Below, in pieces: positions 34,601 to 43,962 of a stretch of DNA of 64,000 nt. The stretch is taken from positions 496,001 to 560,000 of the forward strand of contig CANXME010002096.1 in NCBI GenBank assembly GCA_948144175.1. Reading direction: 5' to 3'. The stretch's first letter is position 1. Every line of letters starts with the position of its first letter. Made by a program: the position numbers and the translations under genes. Origin of the DNA: Closterium sp. NIES-65 (taxonomy: Eukaryota > Streptophyta > Zygnematophyceae > Desmidiales > Closteriaceae). The notes under the pieces are model-generated. The model was not told the origin of the DNA. It saw only the letters and a program-made list of their open reading frames with translations, and ran no database searches.

Positions 34601-37600
34601 GCGCAAGGGGGGGAATGAGGCGCAGGGGGGGGAATGAGGGGCAGGGGGGGTACGAGCCGCAATGAGTGGATGATCCGCAGGGGGGGATGAGCCGCTTTGG
34701 CGGATGAGCCGCAGGGGGGGGAATGATCCAGCCGCGCCCACGGAAGGGGAAGGGGATTGAGCGGCATGGTTGGGGAGGGATGATAGACGCTATCCCATTC
34801 TTCTCCACCCCCCTCTCCACCCCCCTCTCCTACCCCCTCTCCACCCCCCCCTCCTACCCCCTCTCCACCCCCCTCTCCTACCCCCTCTCCACCCCCCCAC
34901 TACCCTCTCCTCCCAACCTCTCCCCCTCCTCCACCTTCTCTCCCCTCTCCCCGCCCTCCCCCCCTTCAGTTTTGGACGGAGAGCTTCGTGCAGTGGTCGC
35001 CGCTGGGGAGCTACCTCGCCACCATCCATCGCCAGGGCGCCGCCATCTGGGCCGGCTCCTCGTGGCAACGCATCATGCGCTTCGCACACCCGCAGGTGGG
35101 TTGTGAGGGTTGCATGGTGGGTTGTGAGGGGTGCATGGTGGGTTGTGAGGGGTACATGGTGGGTTGTGAGGGTTACATGGTGGGTTGTGAGGGTTACATG
35201 GTGGGTTGTGAGGGTTACATGGTGGGTTGTGAGGGTTACATGGTGGGTTGTGAGGGTTACATGGTGGGTTGTGAGGGTTACATGGTGGGTTGTGAGGGTT
35301 GCATGGTGGGTTGTGAGGGTTACATGGTGGGTTGTGAGGGTTACATGGTGGGTTGTGAGGGTTGCATGTTGGGTTGTGAGGGGTGCAGGTGGGTTGTGAG
35401 GGATACCTGGTGGAGCAGCCATCTGGGCCGGCTCCTCATGGCAACGCATCATGTACTTGGCGCACCCGCAGGTACCACCTTCCCCAGATATACCACCTTC
35501 CCCAGATAACTGCAGGTACCACCTTCCCCAGATAACTGCAGGTACCACCTTCCCCAGATAACTGCGCCCCTTGCTGCTCGTAATCTCCATGCCCTCGTGT
35601 GTCAAGCCTTCCTGCGCAGTTTTGGCCGCTCCATTCTTGCTCGCGGGCTCTATTCTTGAGTCGCCTATAAAACCGTCTCAGTTCACGCTCGATTCTTGCT
35701 CGCGGGCCCAAAGGAGAAAAAGGCGCGATCCTCCTTCGGTCCCACCTTTTTCTCCTTCCCTGCTCTTACCAACCAACCGTTTTCTTTACTCCTCCCCCTT
35801 AGCCCCCCACCCGCTCCTCTACCTTCCCCTCCTCTCCCGCTTTTCCCGCTCCCCCCTTCTCTCCGCCGATTCCACCTACCCCTCCTGTCTCCCATTTCCC
35901 CTTCCCTCCCTCTCGTCCCCTTCCCATCGGCCCCTTGCTCGTTACAATCACAGGCCAGGTGCGCCCAATTCACTTCTCGCTGGGGGAGCGGTTTCTGGGG
36001 ACGTACAACAGCCAGCCACGAGCCTGCTAATGCTGTGCCCTCACCATCTCGTGTGTCTCTTCTCCCCTCACGTTGTGCCGTGCTGCCGTATTCTCCGTCC
36101 GTTCCTCCTTTCCCCTCCTCAGGTGCGCCTGATTGACTTCTCGCCGGGGGAGCGCTTCCTGGTGACGTACAGCAGCCACGAGCCCGCTGACCCGTTTCCT
36201 TCTCTCTTCCCCCCTCTCCCTCCCGTCCTCCTCGCCCCCCCTTTTCCCCCTCCCCGCTCCCTCGCTCTCCTCCTCATCCCATATCTCCCTCATTCGCTAC
36301 AATCACTCCGCAGGTGCGCCTGATTAACTTCTTGCCCGGGGAACGGTTCCTGGTGACATACAGCCAGCCACGAACCTGCTAACGCTGTGCCCTCGCCTTC
36401 TCCTCCCCCTCTTCTCCCCCCCACGCTGTGCCGTGCGGCCGTATTATTCCCCATCCTTGTTGTGGTGTGCAGGTGCGGCTGATCGACTTCTCCCCCGGGG
36501 AGCGCTTCCTCGTGACGTACAGCAGCCACGAGCCCGCCAACCCGCGGGACACACAGAAGGTGGTGCTGAACGTGTTTGACGTGCGTACCGGCAAGAGCAT
36601 GCGCGAGTTCAAGGGCGCCGCGGACGACTTTGCTACTGGCGGCGCCGGTGGCGTTGCCGGCGTGCAGTGGCCTGTGTTCAGGTGGGTCATGTGGTCTTTA
36701 AATGGGTCCTGTGGTTTTCACGGGATCCTTGTGGTCTTCAGGTGGGTTTTGTGGTCTTGAAATGGGTTCTGTGGTCTTACGAGGGTCCTGTGGTCTTCAG
36801 TGGTCAACTTCTGTGTGTAGTGCTCGTCTCGCTTCTCCTTCCTCTTCCTCCCCGCTCCACTTTCTCCACTTCCTCTTCCTCCGCTCCCCTTCTCTCTTCC
36901 CCTTTTTTCTTTCAGGTGGGCCGGGGGGCGGGAGGACAAGTACTTCGCGCACATGGGGAAGAACTGTGTGTCGGTGTATGAGACGAGCACCATGGCCTTA
37001 CTTAACAAGACGTCCCTCAAGGCGGACCACGTGCACGACTTCACGTGTTCTCCTCTTTTACCTCTTCCCCTCCCCACCTCTCTCTCCTCCCCACCTCTCT
37101 CTTCTCCTCGACTCCCTATCCATTCCTCCTTCCCTTCCCGGACCCCTGTGCCCCCCCTCTCCCGGTCTCGCGCTGCTCTCTCTCAGGTGGGCGGGCGGGC
37201 GGGAGGACAAGTATTTCGCGCGCATGGGGAAGAACTGTGTGTCTGTCTACGAGACGAGCACCATGGCGCTGCTGGACAAGAAGTCGCTCAAGGCGGACCA
37301 CGTGCACGACTTCACGTGGTCGCCCGCTGAGCCCATCCTGGCCATGTACATTCCCGAGTCCAATGGCGGGAATCAACCTGCTAGGGTGAGTGCCTGTTCC
37401 CCTTAGTGAGTGCGGCACAGGGGGCAGCGAGTGCTTGAGTGAGCAGACGGGGCAAGGCGGACCACGTGCACGACTTCACATGGTCGCCCGCTGAGCCCAT
37501 CCTCGCCATGTACATTCCCGAGTCCAATGGCGGCAACCAACCCGCCAGGGTGAGTGGGATGGGGAGCAGCTTGACTTGGTTTCGCCCCTCCGCCTCTCTG

Positions 37601-39699
37601 CCCCGCTGCCTCTCTGCCCCGCTGCCTCTCTGCCCCGCTGCCTCTCTGCCCCGCTGCCTCTCTGCCCCTCCGCCTCTCTGCCCCTCCGCCTCTCTGCCCC
37701 TCCGCCTCTCTGCTCCCCATCGTCCTGAACCGTCTTACCTTCCCCCCTCTGCCTCTCTTTCTCTTTCCCTCCCCCTTTCTCGCCCTCTCGTCCCCCCCTC
37801 ACCACCCTCCCCCCATCCAGGTGAGCCTTGTTGCCATTCCATCGCGCGAGGAGCTGAGGCAAAAGAACCTATTCAGCGTGAGCGAGTGCCGCATGGCGTG
37901 GCAGAGCGCGGGAGAGTACCTGGCAGTCAAGGTTGACCGTTACACCAAGACCAAGAAAACCACCTACTCGGGCTTCGAGCTCTTCCGCATCAAGGAGCGC
38001 GACATCCCTATCGAAGTCCTTGAGCTGGAAAACAAGAACGATAAGGTCATCGACTTTGCGTGGGAGCCCAAGGGGCATAGATTTGCGGTGATTCACGGGG
38101 ACGGGCCGAAGCCGGACGTGTCGATTTACACGATGAAGCCGGCGGGGGCGGGCGGCGCGGGGGGCGTTGTGAAGGTGGCGAAGCTGACGACGCTCAAGGG
38201 GAAGCAGGCGAACACGCTGTGCTGGTCGCCCATGGGGCGGTTCCTGGTGCTGGCGGGGCTCAAGGGGTTCAACGGGCAGTTTGAGTTCTTCAATGTGGAC
38301 GAGCTGGAGACCATGGGCACGGGGGAGCACTTCATGGCCACCGATGTCGAATGGGACCCCACCGGCAGGTGAGAGATGGGGCTTGGTGTGGCGGGTGAGA
38401 GATGGGGCTTGGTGTGGCGGGTGAGAGATGGGGCTTGGTGTGGCGGGTGAGAGATGGGGCTTGGTGTGGCGGGTGAGAGATGGGGCTTGGTGTGGCGGGT
38501 GAGAGATGGGGCTTGGTGTGGCGGGTGAGAGATGGGGCTTGGTGTGGCGGGTGAGATGGGCAGGGTGTGCGGGTGCATGGCTGTGGAGAGAGGGGACTGG
38601 GGGGGGGGGGAGGCGGGGGTTGGGTATGTGAGGCGGGGCTGAAGGGGTTCAACGGGTAGCACACCCCTCTTCCATCCCTTCCCTGCATCTCCCCGCATCG
38701 CAAATAAGCTGCCTAACCACGTCACTGGCATCTGGTCCTTCAGCACCCGTTTTTCTGCTCTCTTCTGTTCCCTTCAAACCCTCCCCCTCCCCCCCCCCCC
38801 CCTGCCCCCCTTACCACCCTCTTGGCCCCATTCCTCCTCCCTCCCCTCCCCCTCCCCCTCCCCCTCCCCCTCCCCCTCCCCGTCACCCTCACCCTCCCCC
38901 TCCGCTGCCATCACCACCAGGTACCTAGCAACGGCGGTGACGTCGGTGCATCAGATGGAGAACGGCTTCCACATCTGGTCCTTCAGCGGCCGCCTGCTCT
39001 ACCAGCTCCCCCGTGACCGCTTCATGCAGGTGAGAGGGAGGAAGGCTCGTGCTGCCATGCTGCCATGCTGCCATGCTCCGAGTGTCCCCGTGCATTTCGA
39101 TAGTCATCATGGTTTTTTTTTTTGCATGTGTAAACAACAAGACAAACAGCGGACTCCCCTCTCTTGTTTCCGTTCCCACTTTTTGTCTCGATGTACCTTC
39201 TAGTCCTCCTCGTAATCCGCCTTGCATCTTTCCCTCACATTGTCTGCACTGCACTGCACTCCCCCTTCCCTGGACCTTTGAAGTGGCTCGAAAAAACCTT
39301 ACCGTCTCCCCTCGCCAACCCTCGCTGTGCCTTACGTCCTTGCCTTTTTCCTTATCTCTCACCTTCCAGTTCCTGTGGAGACCCCGACCCCCCTCCCTGC
39401 TGCCCGCGGAAAAAGAGGCAGAAGTTTCCAAGAACCTGCGCAAGTACAGCCGAAAGTACGAGGTGGAGGACGAGGAGGCCGGGGCGGCGTCAAGCGCAGC
39501 CGAGGTGGAGAGGCGGCGCATGGTGCTGGACGAGTGGCGGCAGTGGCAGGCGGAGTGGCGGCACATAGACGAGCAGGAGGAGAAGCTGCGGGCAGCGATT
39601 AGAGGAGGCGTGAAGGAGGAGGAAGAGGAGTATAAGGCGGAGGAGGTGGAGGTGGAGGAGATTATTGACATTCAGGAGGAGATTGAGAGGTTTGAGTGA
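31689..39699 (+). CDS. eIF3b: Translation initiation factor eIF3 subunit b, complete
   Basis: Ten exons: 31689-31828, 32772-33006, 33218-33364, 34058-34186, 34970-35095, 36473-36681, 37187-37385, 37821-38368, 38921-39029, 39370-39699. All are GT-AG, the phases agree, and the sum is 723 codons plus stop, near the roughly 710 of the plant protein. Start region MGREVESSEVE ... DWSQVNLEALQLPEGEDF matches plant eIF3b. An RRM lies at about residues 65-150 (VIVVDNLPVVPPEKF; NGYAFIEYATPQ), then a WD-like propeller (FWTESFVQWSPLGSYLA; VRLIDFSPGERFLVTY; RQKNLFSVSECRMAW; YSGFELFRIKERDIPIEVLE; AGLKGFNGQFEFFNVDELET) and a charged C-terminal tail after FLWRPRPPSLLP. The protein is a core scaffold of eIF3 in the cytosol and helps load mRNA on the 40S subunit. 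Introns are packed with exon-end relics. A Copia element lies 500 bases upstream. Confidence 0.96.
31821..32200 (+). repeat. About 220-bp tandem duplication covering the exon 1 end and donor
   Basis: ATTAAGAGGTGGGCTG at the exon 1 border (31821) recurs at 32041. The following sequence up to about 32000 is repeated with substitutions to about 32195 (both copies keep GATCACGCACTC and CTGGCTGACC or GTGGCTGACC). The second copy also carries a donor. A longer mixed tract, including a C-rich run near 32690, leads to exon 2. Confidence 0.85.
33365..33560 (+). repeat. Minisatellite of about 35 bp starting at the exon 3 donor
   Basis: The intron opens GTGCGTGGGTGTGGG. Units of about 35 bases with GGTGATGGTTAGGTGGGTGG and a GTGTGTGG/GTGCGTGG part recur about four times. 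Donor-like GTGGGT or GTGCGT strings appear in each. Confidence 0.8.
33653..33985 (+). repeat. Relics of the exon 3 end and exon 4 start
   Basis: 33659-33690 copies the exon 3 end (GCCGCTCAAGGAGTA then CGCCC). Near 33822-33850 and 33936-33970 are two copies of the exon 4 acceptor and first codons (CGCGCGCA ... GCAATGGTTCG), each followed by the same pyrimidine-rich stretch that precedes the true exon 4 at 34058. Confidence 0.8.
34187..34720 (+). repeat. Copy of the exon 4 end and a 17-bp minisatellite
   Basis: The exon 4 end (about 34125-34195) is repeated at about 34266-34345, including its donor (GCACGGTATG against GCACGGTAAG). A still shorter copy of the border (GCCGCACGGTAGG) is at about 34211-34224. 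From about 34363 to 34720 runs a unit of about 17 bases, GATGAGGCGCAAGGGGG, with variants. Confidence 0.85.
35096..35400 (+). repeat. 21-bp minisatellite starting at the exon 5 donor
   Basis: Exon 5 ends CCGCAG at 35095 and the intron opens GTGGGTTGTGAGGG. A 21-base unit beginning with this string and ending TTACATG or TTGCATG repeats about 14 times, so a full donor-like sequence recurs every 21 bases. Confidence 0.92.
35412..35560 (+). repeat. Copy of the exon 5 end with donor, then a short repeat of about 26 bp
   Basis: 35412-35473 copies exon 5 from CCATCTGGGCCGGCTCCTC to CACCCGCAG, followed by GTACC as donor. The next 90 bases are about four units containing ACCACCTTCCCCAGATA. Confidence 0.85.
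35950..36390 (+). repeat. Three decayed upstream copies of the exon 6 start
   Basis: The exon 6 start (36465-36545; acceptor CAG then GTGCGGCTGATCGACTTC) is preceded by copies at about 35951-36030, 36118-36190 and 36309-36385. Each keeps an acceptor-like CAG and part of the code for RLIDFSPGERFLVTYS. The copy at 36121 stays open and best conserved but has no donor where exon 6 would continue. I chose 36473 because only it runs on to the matched exon end. Confidence 0.9.
36682..36805 (+). repeat. Degenerate repeat starting at the exon 6 donor
   Basis: The intron opens GTGGGTCATGTGGTCTT and this pattern recurs about five times with drift (ATGGGTCCTGTGG, GTGGGTTTTGTGGTCTT and so on). One later unit restores TTCAG-GTGGGT, the same border as the exon 6 end. 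Confidence 0.75.
36910..37050 (+). repeat. Upstream copy of exon 7 without a donor
   Basis: A near copy of the first two-thirds of exon 7 (true exon 37187-37385) with its own acceptor (TTTCAG at about 36916) and an open frame for EDKYFAHMGKNCVSVYETST to DHVHDFT. It then diverges into pyrimidine-rich sequence and offers no donor. The downstream copy was chosen because it continues to a matching end and donor. Confidence 0.85.
37386..37710 (+). repeat. Downstream copy of the exon 7 end and a 16-bp pyrimidine-rich repeat
   Basis: 37452-37551 repeats the exon 7 end (DHVHDFTWSPAEPILAMY to NQPAR) with its donor GTGAGTGGG. Between the true end and this copy GTGAGTGC-like strings recur. From about 37590 to 37700 a unit of about 16 bases (CCTCTCTGCCCCGCTG) repeats before the exon 8 acceptor. 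Confidence 0.85.
38369..38560 (+). repeat. 26-bp minisatellite starting at the exon 8 donor
   Basis: Exon 8 ends ACCGGCAG at 38368 and the intron opens GTGAGAGATGGGGC. A 26-base unit beginning with this string repeats about seven times, so GTGAGAG recurs every 26 bases. Short relics of exon 8 and exon 9 text lie further on (about 38637-38660 and 38725-38745). Confidence 0.92.
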
Positions 39700-39719
39700 G
39701 GGGGAAGGGGAGGGGGTGC

Positions 39720-39850
39720 TGCAGAGGTGGAGAGGCGGCGCATGGTGCTAGACGAGTGGCGGCATATCGATGAACATGAGGAGTTTAAGGCGGAGGTGGA
39801 GGTGAAGGAGATGATTGACATTCAGGAGACTGAGAGCTTCGAGTGAGAGG
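39720..39850 (+). repeat. Decayed duplicate of the eIF3b C-terminal coding end in the 3' flank
   Basis: From about 39723 the sequence repeats the exon 10 end (GAGGTGGAGAGGCGGCGCAT, then GACGAGTGGCGGCA, then TTGACATTCAGGAG) with an internal gap, and closes with GAGTGAG like the true stop at 39697-39699. It lies after the stop, so it should be untranslated. Confidence 0.85.
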
Positions 39851-42800
39851 GAGGGGGGAGATGGCATTTGTTTGTTTGGTTCTTGAGCATGTGCAGATTC
39901 CAGTAGCAAGTATATGTTCTGTAATGTTACCAGAGTACCAGATTCTGCTTTTTGTCACACCCTTTTTTGTGAACCACGTCTGATTATTCAGACCCCTGAA
40001 GTCTTAACATTGAAAATGAATCTGAAGAAGTCACAAGAGAAATCACTAGAGAAGGAACCACAATTTTTACTGTACAGTCACTTTGACAAGCCGGAGTTCC
40101 TTTACTGAGGACCGTGTGTATGAGGGTGCGGCGAGAGTCCCCTCCTGTAATGAATACGAATTCATTACTGTAGAGGCTGCTCCTAGCGAGGACAGCCCCA
40201 AGCGTTTCGTGTCAGTTTCGAGGTTCGGCCTATACTTCGGACTGAACCACTGCCGAGTCGCTCCGCACCAATCGCGACACTTCCAAACCATCCACGTCCC
40301 GAGGTCCTCGCCTACCACGGTTTCGACCCTATAAATGCATGCCTCTTTATCATTCTCGACGTTCTGTACTTCTAATCCAATTTATAAAGTCTTCCGCGCA
40401 CTCTTCTTAGTACAACTCATAACACCTCCCCTCCCACGTGTCACTCCTAAACACATGAGATTTTGTGCTGTAGAGAACCTCCTTTGGTTACCAGTTGATG
40501 CAGCACTGTTACTGGAATTTTTTCTCCTACGCGCAGTTCTGTCGCTTCTGATCAGGGCGCAGAAACAGACGTATCAATTGGTTATGGAGGACCTCCACCG
40601 GATCCGACTTGCCGCATTGAGCTTAGGGACACTCTCAAGTTTTCCCACCATCAGAAGTTTGCCCACGCGACTCGAAATGTTGAGGTGGCATTATTTTACA
40701 TTGGAAAGTTTCCCCACGCGATATGAAGTTTGGCCACCATGAGTCCAACCGGCCATGGTCGCAATTCCTGGCCTGTTCGTCAGTGTACGACAATGGAGAT
40801 CATGCCACGTTTGCTGGGTGTTGGGACTAGTGTTAGACATGCCAATTTCGTGCACACAGCCGTCCCATATATTTCTTTCCTGCCCACGAAACCCATTTCT
40901 GCGTTGCTTGATTTTGCCAAGTAAACCCACGTTGACTTGATATGACCATTGTGCCCAAAATTTACGTCAGGCGCAATCGTCAGGCACGGCCGTTTAGGTT
41001 TTGCCTGACGAAGTTCCTCCAACACTTGGTATGCGAGCTGGCGCGTCAATTTTATTGGATATCGGACATGCGACGCTGGCGACATCTGTCGCCCGCCTAA
41101 ATGAGGTTCGGTGGGTAGAGTGGGAGCGTTCCCACCAAAGGCACCATCATCTTCGGAAAAACGGGCTGGTGGGCAAACTTCGATGGTGGGAAAACTTGAG
41201 AATGGGCTCGTATTCTCACCGACCATAACTCATCACCCGGGTACCTATTCTTGTTCAAACTAGTTTATATGGGTAGTTCTAGAATGAGCGGGAGCAGAAT
41301 TACGTATCCCTTCGTGAGGTATGGTAAGCACAACTTGGTCAATGCCAATCCGCCATTTCTCTCGGATCACTAAGTGTGAGGTTCATTATAATTAAATTCC
41401 TCCTGGGTGTTCACTGCTAGTTCTGTAGTCACAGGTTGCCCGTCTCACTAAACGAATTAGACCCGGGTCGGATGGTGAAAATTAAGGAGGACCAGGTGAA
41501 GAACTTGGGTTTGTCGCGGTCAAGAAGTTCAGTTTCTTCTCATGATCATGAAGTATCTGGTACTGTATGTTTTTGTCACGATTCTATGTGTGTACACCTT
41601 CCCTTTTTTTCCGTATGTACCCTTTACGGACTTCTGTCTTGATGCGATGGATACCCAGAGACTACGGGACTATACAGCTGGCAGGTGCCTTCAGAAAAGA
41701 AACTCGCACTTACAATTCGGGTTCGGGGTTTAGTTAGGTTTGGGTTCTCTTATATATTTTTGGTGCACCCCGACAGTTCACGAAAGTACGTCGGACCCTC
41801 CTCCGCGGTTTTCCTAGACGTTGGTAACTACCCTACGAAACCGATAGGGATAGGTTAAGTACCCCAGGGTGTACGATTAAGGGGTGTGGTTCTAGCCTTG
41901 TCTAGACCAGTGGTGGCTAGATCTAGTGCCACACTGGGTCTCTGTGCATTGAAGCTGTACTGTACACTTGAGAGGTAGGAATTCCATTCCAAGCTTTCCA
42001 GCCACAAGAGTGGAGTTCATGCTCGCGTTCATTCAACGAAGAGCCCAACTTGTCCTTCGTCTACACTTCAGATGTATGCAAGCGTGACAAGAGAAAGAAA
42101 AAGGGAACATGCGGCGTCAAACCACTGCTCACGCAAAACAGTTACGGCTACGCTACAGTTCTTAGAAAAAAAGATTGCTTTGATATTGTATTTTATTGTA
42201 AACCATCACCCTATCTCAAAATTTATTGGTGATGGTTTACATCAGACCAGTTTTAATCTAGTTAGTACAACATGTTATAACAGGGTGGCATTTCGTGATA
42301 TGTCAACAATTGTAATTTGACACTAGGAATTTGCACAATGCTGCTTCACTAGAGACGGTTGTGTATGTGTTTTAAATGTCACTTTAGTACTTGTCAAAGT
42401 TTTTTTTTCAGTTGTAAGTTGTTACTACTAGCTGTACTTGTTTCTTATGAAATTTGTTTTTGTATTTTGCAATCACTTCTACTTTACTTTGGGTGGAATA
42501 ACATATTGATACAACATGGAGCGCAGCTACTGAATCAGCTTAACGCGCTTCTCACGCTTGCGTAGGAGTCGGTGCTCGCCCTCGAAGATCACCATTTCGA
42601 AGAGTGAATTCGTCCCCCAGTAGAAAGATTAGAGGCATTAGAATATAGAGTCAGCTAGTGGTTGGACTGGTGTCGTTAGGTCTTGCTGCCGCAGGTCGTG
42701 CAGATAAGCCGAGGTGGATGGTGACGTCAGCTCTTGCTGCAGGTCGTGGTGGGTGTAGATAAACGACTCACCCCCACTGCCGGTGCGGGAATGCCGCCCA

Positions 42801-43360
42801 TTCCCCCACAGGATGATGCTGTCGTTGTTAAGGTGCACAGATAACAACACAGGTGTCCAGTAGTAGATTCAAGTCAGATAGGGATTTCAGGTCGTCTTCA
42901 AGTTGAAGTAGTGTAGAGCAAGCATCCGATGTCCTAGAGCAGTGGGAAGAGAGTCCCCCCAAGTCGATTCGGTGTTCGGTTCCTGTGGGAGACACTGACT
43001 CCTCCAGTGTTTCTCCCTTCACTGAATGTCATCTCCGCAATCATGGAAAGTGGGGAGCAATCGGGACGAGAGCCATCGTTCAGTATTCTTGGGGGGGCGT
43101 TTTGTGCGACGAAACCCTCGTCTGCTTCCAAACTAGTAGCGAGACTTGCACATTTCGGCGGCGAGCTTGGAGTTGCTCTTTGGAGTTATTACCTACTACT
43201 ACCAGTAGCGCCTGCTCTACTAGGAATCGAGCACCACGTACTGCTACCACAGCATAGGCTCCCGTAAGCTGGTGCTACTAGTAGTGTACTACTAGATTCC
43301 TCGTAATTCCAGGAGAGGCTGTCACAGCCTATCACGTCGCGGCGGCACAGCATACATACT
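39851..43360. other. AT-richer intergenic DNA without a recognised gene
   Basis: About 3.5 kb between eIF3b and the next reading frame. Only short frames without recognisable motifs occur (the longest, 40780-41226 minus, resembles nothing I know). It holds the inverted repeat at 40632-41202 and a small hairpin at 42198-42240 (13-base arms GTAAACCATCACC, 17-base loop). Base composition and the lack of GC-rich codon use contrast with the flanking genes. Confidence 0.6.
40632..41202. repeat. Imperfect inverted repeat, possible MITE or foldback element
   Basis: 40634-40666 (CTCAAGTTTTCCCACCATC then AGAAGTTTGCCCAC) is the reverse complement, with one or two differences, of 41169-41201. The interior is about 500 bases. 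No clear target duplication was found at the outer ends, so a transposon reading is tentative. Confidence 0.5.
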
Positions 43361-43962
43361 ATGTCACCCGGCTCTGATTCGCGGCAAAGCGGCCAGAGTC
43401 TGCGCCATGGTCAAGCTCATGATGCCGCTGCCGCAGTGGCAGAGGCAGCTCTGCCTGAATCGGCGCCAGCATCGCCGTCAGTCTCAGTTCTAACCTGCTC
43501 CGATACCACTGACGTTTCCGAGAATCATGATGCCACCAGTGGTAGCCCGGACTCGGAGGGCTCCTCTGGAAAGTAGGAGCGGCGTCGTGGCGGCTTGCGG
43601 TTGAACCGACGTGCGGTCGAACCCAATCGTGCAGCATCAGCATCAACATCACGGATCCACGTGATCCCCAGAGCCCACATTCCAGACTCTGAGTCGAACA
43701 AGGCAACTACCACCTCAGCAACTCCGCAGCCGCCGCCGCAGTATCAGCAACATCAGCATCAGCATCAGCAGCATCAGCATCACAGCTCCACATCATCCCC
43801 ATCGCTGCCACGTCATGAGACCCAGGCACGTGACCTGAGTCATTCGCACATGAGCGATGCAATGCTTGCATCGCTCGACTCAACCACTCTCCAGAGGCTG
43901 CTAGAACATCTCGCGAGTATGGCCGCAGCAGAGCGGCCCGGAGGAGAAACACCGTCTGGAAC

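Noticed and set aside
36121-36200. Well-kept copy of exon 6 as the true exon
   Set aside because: It has an acceptor and an open frame but no donor or continuation matching eIF3b. The copy at 36473 continues through NPRDTQKVVLNVFDVRTG.
42198-42240. Terminator or miRNA hairpin
   Set aside because: Only 13 paired bases with a 17-base loop, no T-run, no neighbouring gene end. Too short for a miRNA precursor.
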